Of a stretch of 42,428 nt of DNA, positions 14,061 through 21,029 are shown one piece after another (position 1 is the first letter of the stretch; each line of letters opens with the position of its first letter). Under the pieces are notes generated by a model. The model was not told the DNA's origin. It did not search any database and saw nothing but the letters and a program-made list of their open reading frames with translations. Source of the DNA: Rubrobacteraceae bacterium (GTDB lineage Bacteria; Actinomycetota; Rubrobacteria; Rubrobacterales; Rubrobacteraceae). The stretch is from positions 168,993-211,420 of the forward strand of contig JAUJNO010000008.1 in NCBI GenBank assembly GCA_030448125.1, read 5' to 3'. Position numbers and translations under genes: made by a program.

Positions 14061-15244
14061 ACCACCGAACCACCCTCGCTGCGCGTCGATGCTTTAACGC
14101 TACAGAACTCGATCCAACTGTGCCGCCTTGCGTTTGCCTCCAGCGCTCGACCCTCCCGACCGGCGGGTCCCACCGTAGGCCAGCAGCCCGGTGCTTCCCC
14201 GCGTCAGGGGTTGCGGCACCTCCTGCTCGGAAAAGATGCGCGAACCTCAATACCCATGAATGAGCGAACCTGACCTCATCCTAGTTCCAGAGAGGCTGCC
14301 ATCTTGGTCAAGAGGCGAACTGCCGAACTCGTGGCTTGATTAAACATATCTAAAGCCCTTGGCGGCGCAGCCTTCTTTCCCTATCTTGAGTTGCGGCTTG
14401 AGCTTCTACCAAATCTGGGCACCACGTAGGCGCGCGCCTCGCAGTCCGGCCTCCACACACGTTCTCGACTGCCACTTCGTCGGTGACCGTAGCGCTCGCG
14501 GCCGCAGTGAGCAGGAGGGTCGAAAACGGCTGAAGAGCCGTATCCGCGTTAAGCGAAGTCCCTGCGAACGCCTTCCTCTTGCGTTGAACTGCTTCCAAAA
14601 GGCCCATCACCTGTTCTATAACGCCTATATCCATACCGTTCTCGGCCTCTCGTGTACTGCTGGGAGGCCAACCAGCTCCTATCGCGGGGCAATCTTTCCC
14701 CACTCGCCCCAGGCTCACGTAGAGCGATGTGCAAGAACGTACCACACCTTCCGCGCCGAGGTGGTAGCGCTTGAGCGTGCAAGGTGTCGATGGCCCGGTC
14801 GAAGGGGCGGGTTACCGTCTCCACGTAACTGTCGCCGCGAGAGTCCGAGAGTCTCGAAGCCGGTTCCCGGAAACGTCGCCGGGAGCGGTTATGAAGAAGA
14901 GCTCCCCAAGGCGTCCACGAAGTCTTGCGCGAAGGTCGCCCCGGCCTATTGTCTGCATCGAGGATCTCCTAGAAAGCCCAGCGGATTCGGTTGTCCCGGC
15001 GAGGGCGCGCTCGGCCTCACTCCGACGTTTCTAACCACCACCGTCGGCATCCGGGGTGAATGCTCCTCCTCGCTCAGCGGTTCATCTTTCGCCTTAGGAG
15101 ATCGCCTAGAGCCTTCGCGCATTCTCGCTGTATGAGCGTTCCACATGAGCTAAGGGCCGATTTCGCTAGCTCCAACGCTCTCTTCGGTTGTGCCATATGT
15201 TATACCCGCTATAGAAACGTCTTAAACAAGAGGGGGACGGTATA

Positions 15245-15262
15245 GTTGTCCCTATTCACCCA
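15245..15262 (+). repeat. Dispersed 18-bp repeat, copy 3
   Basis: GTTGTCCCTATTCACCCA, directly after a T/A-rich patch. It has the same orientation as copies 1 and 2, so it is not a simple inverted-repeat terminus. Confidence 0.45.
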
Positions 15263-15512
15263 CTGCCGAGAGAGCTTGCCTTCTCGGAGAACTTTAAGAC
15301 GTTTTAATCGAATTACACCGGGGATAATAGATAGGCCACAACGATGCGTGGAAGTCAACACCTTCTGCTTACCCTACTGTGATCAAACACGAGTTCGGTG
15401 ATAGGTGTACGGTAGAGTCTTTTGGCTGCCTTCAGGAAGAAGGAGAGTAGATGTAAGACAATCGAATTACCAGCAAGGCGCAGCCACAGCGAAGCCGTGG
15501 AAAACGCTGTGA

Positions 15513-15650
15513 TCACGAGCCCAGCAAGAACAAGCCCAGCAAGGCGTGCAAGCCCAGGAAAACGCCGATCAAACACAGGAAAACGCTGATCAAGCCCAGC
15601 AGGCCGGAGAGCAAGCCCAGCAGGCCGGAGAGCAAGCAACACAGCAGTAA
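15513..15650 (+). pseudogene. Remnant of a Gln/Ala-rich repeat protein
   Basis: After a TGA at 15510 the frame reads about 45 residues of repeats: AQQEQAQQGVQAQENADQ, TQENADQAQQAGEQAQQ and so on to TAA 15648. The same phase is partly visible upstream of the TGA. The only usual start is GTG 15546. The composition resembles the coiled part of the lipoprotein at 336-596, but no signal peptide is found. It is probably a decayed gene, or a short secreted peptide if GTG 15546 is used. Confidence 0.4.
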
Positions 15651-15698
15651 ACCGAAGGTTAGCTACTAGCCAAGCTCGGAAACAATGGCATAAGAAGA

Positions 15699-15729
15699 GG
15701 GCTGGGGTTCTTCGGGGCTCCGGCCCTTT
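15699..15729 (+). terminator. UUCG-loop terminator
   Basis: GGGCTGGGGTTC, TTCG, GGGCTCCGGCCC, then TTTC. It has the same architecture as the other local hairpins, with more G-T pairs. It lies 49 bases after the Gln-rich frame, implying that this frame is or was transcribed. Confidence 0.72.
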
Positions 15730-15782
15730 CGCGTGCAGCTACAATGCATGACAGACGGGACACGAAGGAGGAGGCAAAGAGG

Positions 15783-16391
15783 GTGCGGGAGCGATTCGGG
15801 CAAAGGCGGATGGAGGAGGCAAAAAGCGTGTGGGAGCGATTTGGGCGAAGGCGGATCTTCGGCGGAATCGCGGCGGCGGCGGCGTTGGGAATAGGGGCCC
15901 TGGCCGTAACCTTGTTTGGCATGAGGAGGCGTGCTGCGACCGAAGACGCCGGTGGGGAGTCGAACGGGACGGTTGGGGAACGTTTCGGGGAGGACCGAGA
16001 GGAGGCCCAGGAGGCTGCCCTTCCAAAAGAAGAACTGGTCCGGCGAGCCCAAGAGATCTCGAGAGGGCCCGCGAGGGAGAGCCACGACGAGAGCGAACGG
16101 ACCGATACGGCGTCGCAAACGGAGCAAGAAGAAGTCTCGGGGGGGTCCGCGAGAGGAGACAGCCAAGAAAGCGAACGAACCGATGCGGCATCGGAAACGG
16201 AGCAAGAAGTACAGCGCTACCTAAAAGACGTCCAGTACCCGGCCAGCAAAGACGAATTGGTATCGGCCGCCAGAAGCAACGACGCCCCCGAAGAGCTCAT
16301 CAAGAAGCTCGTGGCCCTTACCATAAGGGAATACTCAGACCTCGAAGATGTCGCGGTAGCGGCGGATAACCTGGGCGGTAGCGGCGGGTAA
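15783..16391 (+). CDS. Membrane protein with C-terminal DUF2795 domain
   Basis: About 202 aa from GTG 15783, chosen because GAAGGAGGAGG lies 8 bases upstream; ATG 15744 is in frame but has no ribosome site. Layout: a basic N-terminus with a repeated (V/W)ERFGxRR unit, a membrane helix (IFGGIAAAAALGIGALAVTL), an acidic disordered linker with two copies of an ESERTDxAS-TEQE motif, and a DUF2795 domain (VQRYLKDVQYPASKDELVSA to YSDLEDVAVAADNL). The C-terminal domain is probably cytoplasmic. The function is unknown. A hairpin at 16422 follows. Confidence 0.72.
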   Translation: MRERFGQRRMEEAKSVWERFGRRRIFGGIAAAAALGIGALAVTLFGMRRRAATEDAGGESNGTVGERFGEDREEAQEAALPKEELVRRAQEISRGPARESHDESERTDTASQTEQEEVSGGSARGDSQESERTDAASETEQEVQRYLKDVQYPASKDELVSAARSNDAPEELIKKLVALTIREYSDLEDVAVAADNLGGSGG

Positions 16392-16421
16392 TCTTCTTCG
16401 GCCGGCCTGGGTCCTTACCCT

Positions 16422-16444
16422 AGGGGCGGCTACTGCCCCTTCTC
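16422..16444 (+). terminator. Short hairpin terminator
   Basis: AGGGGC (16422-16427) pairs with GCCCCT (16435-16440), followed by TCTCG. It lies 31 bases after the DUF2795 membrane-protein stop. The T tail is weak. Confidence 0.5.
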
Positions 16445-16600
16445 GTGCGCGGGATTCGCGCAGGTCCTCGCCGGCGCCCCTACCGGACCGGGGACCATGC
16501 GAGCCGCAACACGGATGGTCCCGAACGCCGTTTTTGCCCGGGGGGGGACGTGGGTAAAAGGAGCCCGTCTTTCGAGCTATCGGGAAAGAGGAGGTAAGCC

Positions 16601-16852
16601 GTGGCGGAGCAGCAGAGCGAGCAGACAGTAAAGGTCCGGCGGGTCACCGATATCCACTCCAACTGGAGCAGCCAGGGTCCGCTGGAGCCCGGCAAGTTCT
16701 CCTACCAGCTGGTCCTCGACGACGGGGCCGAGGAGGTCCTCATCATGCCCACGGCGGAAGACGGCAAGTTGCTGAGGGACCTCCTCCACGACGCGGACGC
16801 CGTCTACTGGGACACGGAGCGTGAGATCATGACGTTCGGCAACGTAGAGTAG
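16601..16852 (+). CDS. Small hypothetical protein
   Basis: 83 aa from GTG 16601, with GAGGAGG 7 bases upstream. It looks like a small beta-rich fold with acidic turns: QTVKVRRVTDIHSNW, then FSYQLVLDDGAEEVLIMPTA, then AVYWDTEREIMTFGNVE. No family is recognised. It is a single-gene unit closed by a strong terminator of the local family 23 bases after the stop. Confidence 0.65.
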   Translation: MAEQQSEQTVKVRRVTDIHSNWSSQGPLEPGKFSYQLVLDDGAEEVLIMPTAEDGKLLRDLLHDADAVYWDTEREIMTFGNVE

Positions 16853-16875
16853 TCCGAGGCCGCCAGATCGCGTCC

Positions 16876-16910
16876 GGGCCGGGGCTCCTTATCGGGGCTC
16901 CGGCCCTTTT
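16876..16910 (+). terminator. Strong terminator of the local hairpin family
   Basis: The arm GGGCCGGGGCTCC (16876-16888) pairs over 13 positions with GGGGCTCCGGCCC (16894-16906) around TTATC, then TTTT. The arms match the UUCG hairpins, but the loop differs. Confidence 0.85.
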
Positions 16911-16963
16911 CGTGCGTCAACTTCTAGTGCCGCCGAAACTCCGGAGATCATCGACTAGCCTAG

Positions 16964-17575
16964 CTACATCCTGTCGAGCAGGTCCCGCTTTTTCATCTCG
17001 AACTCTTCTTGACTTACGATCCCGGCATCCCTGAGTTTTGCGAGCTCCCTGATTTGATCCGGCACGCCGGCCGGCATCTCGCCACCCTCGGCTGCAACCG
17101 CTTCCTCCGGAACCACGATATTGGGGTTTGGGCTCGGAGCATCCTCTACCCAGGCCAAAAACTCCTCGTAGACGGCGCTTCGCTCGCCTCCGAAAAGCAG
17201 CCGACATCCGCCGACATCCGGCGTCGCGGTGATCGTGAAGTGGACATCCCTACTGGCCGCCATCCAGTAGAGGATGGCCGGAAGTATGAAGAGCAAGAGG
17301 AGCACGAGGAGGACAAGCATCTCCGGGCCCTTGCGGTAACTACAGGCGATATGGTGCTTGCTTCGGTCTGTTATACGGGCGCCAAGTTGCGTGAAATGAC
17401 GCCCCAGCTCGTCCAACGCCTCTTCGCAGGTGAGCCCCACCAGGGGGCCGAATTGCCCCTCTCGCCTTCGCTCTTCCGGCGTACCGCCCCTTATCGAGTC
17501 CCAAAAGCGACCTAAGAGCCCTTCGGCCGCTCGTGGCTCCTCTCTTGGTCGTTCGGTGTTCCAGCCGTCGGACAC
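16964..17575 (-). CDS. Membrane protein with C-terminal SHOCT domain
   Basis: 203 aa from GTG 17575. A hydrophilic N-terminal half with a beta region (QLGARITDRSKHHIACSY) precedes one strong membrane helix (MLVLLVLLLLFILPAILYW). An extracytoplasmic-looking or cytoplasmic beta segment follows (VHFTITATPDVGGCRLLFGG). The last 30 residues, IRELAKLRDAGIVSQEEFEM to KKRDLLDRM, are a SHOCT motif, a short helical hairpin found at the C-terminus of many unrelated actinobacterial proteins and thought to mediate oligomerisation. The function of the whole is unknown. Confidence 0.72.
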   Translation of the reverse strand: MSDGWNTERPREEPRAAEGLLGRFWDSIRGGTPEERRREGQFGPLVGLTCEEALDELGRHFTQLGARITDRSKHHIACSYRKGPEMLVLLVLLLLFILPAILYWMAASRDVHFTITATPDVGGCRLLFGGERSAVYEEFLAWVEDAPSPNPNIVVPEEAVAAEGGEMPAGVPDQIRELAKLRDAGIVSQEEFEMKKRDLLDRM

Positions 17576-17612
17576 ACAGCCCCCTTACCGGTTACCCCAT
17601 CCTTTCTTACCT

Positions 17613-17936
17613 TTACCCGTCTACTAACTGGACAGTTGTCGGTGACCTCGGTGTGATGTCGATATGAAACTCGACCCCAAGACCCCAAGACAGGCGCTCC
17701 AGTGTTTCTAATGTCGGAGCGTGTTCGCCGGTTTCGAGCCGGGCTATGGCCGGTTGCTTCATTCCCAAGCGACGCGCAAGCGCGCTTTGCGTCAGGTTAT
17801 GCTCGGCGCGGTAGGCTACCACTTGGACCGCCACGGCACGTGCTGGCGCTGTCCGGACCCACTCCTGGTGAAATTCCGGGTCTCTGAGATCCTCGGCCAA
17901 AACTTCCTCGGCGGTCTTCAGCTCACCGATTTTCAT
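17613..17936 (-). CDS. HTH antitoxin of a RelE/HigB-type toxin-antitoxin pair
   Basis: 107 aa from ATG 17936, with GAGGGGAG 5 bases upstream. The N-terminal helices (TAEEVLAEDLRDPEFHQEWV) are typical of toxin-neutralising segments. The Xre domain follows: YRAEHNLTQSALARRLGMKQ, PAIARLETGEHAPTLETL and FHIDITP, as in HigA-type antitoxins. It starts 16 bases after the toxin stop, giving the toxin-first order of higBA modules. It should repress its own promoter; a palindrome overlapping the -10 box at 18285 is a candidate operator. Confidence 0.85.
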   Translation of the reverse strand: MKIGELKTAEEVLAEDLRDPEFHQEWVRTAPARAVAVQVVAYRAEHNLTQSALARRLGMKQPAIARLETGEHAPTLETLERLSWGLGVEFHIDITPRSPTTVQLVDG

Positions 17937-17952
17937 GTCTACTCCCCTCGCT

Positions 17953-18278
17953 TCAGGCCGAAACTTCGTCGAGCCGCTGCTGTGCTACTTTCACGGTCTG
18001 GGCGAACTCTCGTCGGTTTACTTGTGCCTCCGGACCTACCGCGGCAATAACGAAGACGTTTCCGATACGCCGGTAGAAGCCCCTCCACGGGCTTCGCCCC
18101 GCCCGGGGCCGCAACTCTCGTAGGCTCTCAGCCCCCTCTACGTTACTCTGGTGCGGCGCGGGAGATTAGGCCCCATCGCCTTTAGTTTTTCTATAGCATT
18201 CGAGAGAGCAACCCGCTCTTTAGCGGGGAGCTGCATGCGCTCTTCCTCGGCACTCGGGTGGTAGCGTACTTCCCACAC
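17953..18278 (-). pseudogene. RelE/HigB-type toxin, frameshifted as read
   Basis: From GTG 18278 the frame reads VWEVRYHPSAEEERMQLPAK, then NAIEKLKAMGPNL, and hits TAG at 18138. The rest continues in another frame: ESLRELRPRAGRSPWRGFYR, RIGNVFVIAAVGPEAQVNRR and a C-terminal helix, ending at TGA 17953. One added C in the CCC run at 18160-18162 restores a 108-aa toxin reading NLPAPHQSNVEG across the joint, the usual family length and sequence. The family cleaves ribosome-bound mRNA. The break may be inactivation or a sequence error; the antitoxin is intact. Confidence 0.75.
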
Positions 18279-18284
18279 TTGGAG

Positions 18285-18303
18285 ATTATAACAACAATGT
18301 TAT
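18285..18303 (-). promoter_or_regulatory. Toxin-antitoxin promoter -10 and overlapping palindrome
   Basis: A perfect TATAAT (18290-18285 on this strand) ends six bases before the toxin GTG, so transcription should start at or next to the start codon, giving a leaderless message. ATAACA-ACAA-TGTTAT (18288-18303) overlaps the -10 box and is a candidate antitoxin operator. No good -35 is seen. Confidence 0.55.
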
Positions 18304-18457
18304 TTCACGCTAGAGAAGTCGCCATTTGGCGAACCGGGTTTCCGATGAGCCGCATTAGCGAAAAACCTGACAAAAACCTGACACCGCCCCTCACGCGCGC
18401 GCGAAGCCGGGTTCAACATTTCTCAACAGGTCTCGCGCGTAGGCGACTCCCGGATAC

Positions 18458-18520
18458 CCCCATGGATGGCTGGTGCCCTCATGGATGGTCTCTCTCGAGA
18501 GCTTCCATGGGGTTTGTTTT
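18458..18520 (+). other. Large inverted repeat with nested palindrome and T-rich tail
   Basis: CCCCATGGA (18458-18466) and TCCATGGGG (18504-18512) are perfect inverted 9-mers. The loop contains the palindrome CTCTCGAGAG, and the structure is followed by TTTGTTTT. It could terminate a rightward transcript or be a protein-binding site. No + strand gene lies within 1.5 kb upstream apart from the 16601 gene, which has its own terminator. Confidence 0.4.
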
Positions 18521-18596
18521 ATAACTTCGTACCAGCACACCCGCTACCCTACCCGCCACGAGCCCCGGAGCGGCCATTCTGGAGGAGCTGCGGGCG

Positions 18597-18845
18597 TTGC
18601 GGGAGCTCGTGGAGGAGCAGAACCGCCGAATCTCCGAGCTAGAGGAGGTCGTTAGGACCGGCCGGGAGCTGGAGAGAAACCCGCTGGATTCAGCGGAATT
18701 AAATCCCCCGGTCGAATCAAAAGCGCAAGATGCACCTTTGAAACCCGAGGATAGGACTCCCGGCGAGGACGCCGGGGAAACAGAGCAAGATACGGGCCTG
18801 TGGCGGCGCGTGGCGGCCCGTCCTGGGCCATCCTCACGTCCGTGA
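18597..18845 (+). CDS. Small coiled-coil hypothetical protein
   Basis: 82 aa from TTG 18597, with GGAGGAG about 10 bases upstream. It begins with a heptad-rich helix (RELVEEQNRRISELEEVVRT), continues with a disordered acidic linker and ends in a basic segment (GLWRRVAARPGPSSRP). No family is recognised. The frame is open further upstream without ATG. It is placed between the toxin-antitoxin module and a lipoprotein. Confidence 0.5.
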   Translation: MRELVEEQNRRISELEEVVRTGRELERNPLDSAELNPPVESKAQDAPLKPEDRTPGEDAGETEQDTGLWRRVAARPGPSSRP

Positions 18846-18928
18846 TGGCGACCCTGATGCTAAGAAGCCCTAGCAATGGGTACGAACCGGGGCGGTCATG
18901 CAAGCGAGTAACGGACGAAGGAAGGACC

Positions 18929-19102
18929 TTGAGAAGCAAGAAATTGGCAGCGTTGCTGGCCGCCCTTTTCGTGGCGGCGTCCACACTGGCAGGCTGTGGC
19001 GGGGGAGGGGAAGAAGGACAAGACCAGCAGCAGGAGCAACAAGAGAACGGCGAGCAGGAAGGCGGGGGAGGCGAGGAGCAAGAAGGCGGGGGAGGCTATT
19101 AG
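18929..19102 (+). CDS. Small Gln/Glu/Gly-rich lipoprotein
   Basis: 57 aa from TTG 18929, with GAAGGA 4 bases upstream. It has a basic start (LRSKK), a hydrophobic stretch (LAALLAALFVAAS) and a lipobox ending LAGC, followed by GGGGEEGQ and a low-complexity Gln/Glu/Gly tail. Lipid attachment at the Cys is expected. It resembles in style the chromosomal lipoprotein at 336-596 but is shorter and lacks the heptad coiled coil. Its role is unknown. Confidence 0.65.
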   Translation: MRSKKLAALLAALFVAASTLAGCGGGGEEGQDQQQEQQENGEQEGGGGEEQEGGGGY

Positions 19103-19490
19103 ACCAGAGGCACCATGCGAAAGCTCTACGGCGTAGCCTAACCCGGCAGCAGTTTATAAGGCGGTCAGACGTCGCCGCCCGTCCTGGGGGCTCTCGGTGG
19201 CTGTGTTATGCGTACATAGGACCGGGGCAACCTATCCCCCTGATCGTTACGCTTGTCGTTACACATTCTGGGGGATTTGACCGAAAACATAGGGACCGAA
19301 CATTACCCCGTTGTCACCGTCCCTGGTGTCACTAAATTCTTCACCGCGAAGCAGAAATTGGTGTAACCAAGGGCGGTGTAAATCAGGGTGGTGGGAGCAT
19401 AGGTGCCCCGGCGAGGAGGCGGGGGTGGATGCCTTCCCCCGCCAGCGGACGCCGCCCGATCAAGGTACGACGCCCGAGCTTGTATGAGGA
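19103..19490. other. Convergent intergenic stretch with hairpin, no gene
   Basis: 388 bases lie between the rightward lipoprotein and the leftward replication operon. A perfect 8-bp hairpin GGCGGGGG / CCCCCGCC (19418-19425 and 19436-19443) near the operon end may terminate one or both transcripts, though T tails are lacking. No frame in the stretch looks coding. Confidence 0.45.
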
Positions 19491-19976
19491 TTACTCTGGA
19501 CCGGCTTTCTTTAGAGCTTCGACCCTCGCGATTGCCTCGTCACGAATGCGCTCGGCTTCCCTCTGCTCCCGGGTAAAGAACATCGTGCGGTCCAGGAGAT
19601 CCTCGCGCTTCTTCTGTAGTTTGGGGAGCTCTCTGTCTACCTCGGTAAACTCCCGGTGTGCTTCGTTCTTGGGCTCCTCCAGGTCCGCCACGAGCGCGTC
19701 AGCGTGCTCGGCCTCTAGTTCGTTCACGCGGATATTTGCGCTCCATATCAACTCGGGCAGAGTTGCAGCCCGATCTTCAACACCACGGACCTTGCTGACC
19801 AGCGAAGATACCGCCGAGCGCAAGCTACCTGAGGTCCGCGCGGCTTCCGCCCTCTCTTCGTGGTCTGCTAGGCGAGCCTGCGCGAGTTCTTGGTCAAGGT
19901 TGCGCCGTTCGGTTAGCAGTTCGTCCAGCTCCTCGCGGGCGCTCTGAAGCCGTGCGGCTTTCTCTTCGGTGCTCAT
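19491..19976 (-). CDS. Coiled-coil protein at the end of the replication operon
   Basis: 161 aa from ATG 19976. It is almost entirely charged heptad repeats: RLQSAREELDELLTERRNLD, then NIRVNELEAEHADALVADLE, then LPKLQKKREDLLDRTMFFTR. It has no membrane segment or catalytic motif, and a structural, adaptor or scaffold role is the most that can be said. Its ATGA overlaps the stop of the 55-aa gene before it, and it is the last gene of the leftward operon. Confidence 0.68.
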   Translation of the reverse strand: MSTEEKAARLQSAREELDELLTERRNLDQELAQARLADHEERAEAARTSGSLRSAVSSLVSKVRGVEDRAATLPELIWSANIRVNELEAEHADALVADLEEPKNEAHREFTEVDRELPKLQKKREDLLDRTMFFTREQREAERIRDEAIARVEALKKAGPE

Positions 19977-20140
19977 CGCCGGTCCTCCTTGTTGTGGTTT
20001 TTGCTCATGCCCCTCTCGATCTCCGCGCTACGCCGGCGGCGTTCCTCCTCGCCTTGCCGGCGCCGCTCCTCTCTCGCCTCGGGGGTGAATGCGGCCCGCC
20101 AGCGTTCCTCCGCAGATGTTGGCTCTCTCTCGTTACTCAA
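19973..20140 (-). CDS. 55-aa charged hypothetical protein
   Basis: TTG 20140 lies within the final codons of the 83-aa gene and its TGA overlaps the next ATG, so it is packed between two coupled genes. It begins SNEREPTSAEERWRAAFTPE and continues with an Arg/Glu-rich helix. No family is recognised. Overlap on both sides is the main evidence. Confidence 0.5.
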   Translation of the reverse strand: MSNEREPTSAEERWRAAFTPEAREERRRQGEEERRRRSAEIERGMSKNHNKEDRR

Positions 20141-20384
20141 ACTCGTACTCCTCTATTTGCTTGTCTATCTTCTCCCAATAGGCGCGCCACGCGGGGTCTT
20201 TCTCTCTCTCGCGCTCGTAGTGCTCCTCCTCCGACGTCAGCGGTATAGGCTCCTCTCCGGCCTCCTCGCGGCGGTAGTTCTCCAGAGCCTTGAAGTAGAG
20301 ACGTACATACATCTTCCGTGTCTTCCAGGTCTCAGGGACCGTCGCCTTGGCTTCGAGTTTCTCCAGGCGCCTCTCAATTCCCAT
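20133..20384 (-). CDS. 83-aa hypothetical protein
   Basis: From ATG 20384, overlapping the previous gene by 11 bases. The sequence is helical and charged: GIERRLEKLEAKATVPETWK, then YVRLYFKALENYRREEAG, then AYWEKIDKQIEEYEFE. The N-terminus resembles that of the preceding 90-aa protein (LENRLARLEERF), a motif often seen in small phage/plasmid proteins that pair through coiled coils. Its function is unknown. Confidence 0.62.
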   Translation of the reverse strand: MGIERRLEKLEAKATVPETWKTRKMYVRLYFKALENYRREEAGEEPIPLTSEEEHYEREREKDPAWRAYWEKIDKQIEEYEFE

Positions 20385-20646
20385 TCCTAACCTCCCTCAC
20401 TACTCGCCTCCACTCCCACTCCATCGCCCGTTGTGTGTCCGTCATAAGCCGCCAGCGCTCGGCGTCATTCAGGTCCGGGTTTTCCGCTTTCAGTTCGAGG
20501 ACTTCGCGGAAAACCGCAAGCTCTATCTTGCTCAAGCGGGCGATTGCCTCGTCGACCAGACGCGCTCGCTCCTCGTCCTCCTCCGAGCCGTGCCATATTC
20601 GGAACCGCTCCTCCAGACGGGCCAGCCGATTCTCTAAGCCCCCCAA
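20374..20646 (-). CDS. 90-aa coiled-coil hypothetical protein
   Basis: From TTG 20646, with GAGAGGAGG 6 bases upstream; the start overlaps the preceding gene's 3' end. It starts GLENRLARLEERFRIWHGSE and continues as charged helices (RLVDEAIARLSKIELAVFRE, then RRVVREVRNGN). No family is recognised. It is coupled within the leftward operon. Confidence 0.6.
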   Translation of the reverse strand: MGGLENRLARLEERFRIWHGSEEDEERARLVDEAIARLSKIELAVFREVLELKAENPDLNDAERWRLMTDTQRAMEWEWRRVVREVRNGN

Positions 20647-21002
20647 CGCTTGCCTCCTCTCTCTTGCGCTTGCTCCAGTTGTTCGATGCGCTCCTCCAGT
20701 TCCTCGGTTTCTTTGACCTTGCGTTCCACCTCGACGGCCCGTAGCTTCACGTTGAGTAGCTGCCCGCACACGGCTGCGTTGGCCCGCTCTACTTCGTCCG
20801 CCAGCACCCCGTCTGTAAGCTCTTGGAGTTGCCGTTTGATGCCCGCTAGCTCCCGACTGGGCTTGGACTTGCCCGCCCTTGAGGCCGCTCTCCTGCGCTC
20901 CTCCGAGCGGTCGGGATCATGCTGGTAGCAATACTCCTGCGACCCGTCAACGACCACCGTACACCGACCGCCATCCCGCTTAATACCGGGGCACACGGGC
21001 AC
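20634..21002 (-). CDS. Cys/His zinc-binding plus coiled-coil protein
   Basis: 122 aa, ATG or equivalent at 21002. The N-terminus has a compact metal-binding pattern, C-x8-9-C ... C-x-x-H: PVCPGIKRDGGRCTVVVDG, then CYQHDPDRSEERRRAASRAG. Proteins with this opening recur in elements of this bacterial group, as far as I recall. A central helix (LAGIKRQLQELTDGVLADEV) and a C-terminal coiled coil (VKETEELEERIEQLEQAQER) follow. It may bind DNA next to the primase-helicase; the function is not known. Confidence 0.65.
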   Translation of the reverse strand: MPVCPGIKRDGGRCTVVVDGSQEYCYQHDPDRSEERRRAASRAGKSKPSRELAGIKRQLQELTDGVLADEVERANAAVCGQLLNVKLRAVEVERKVKETEELEERIEQLEQAQERGGKRWGA

Positions 21003-21029
21003 TAACGACCACCCCCTCCCCCGCTCACG

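Larger units (their letters stand above)
13871..15512. other. About 1.6 kb without a supported gene
   Basis: Several long frames exist on both strands, but none has protein-like composition, a ribosome site or family resemblance. Some leftward fragments (for example the frame around 14550-14950) have protein-like stretches that change frame, so a decayed or error-ridden gene is possible. Three copies of an 18-base repeat lie here. I cannot assign a function. Confidence 0.45.

Noticed and set aside
14359..15135. Rightward reading frame of about 258 codons
   Set aside because: Cys/Arg/Ser-rich, non-repeating, without hydrophobic core pattern, ribosome site or family resemblance.
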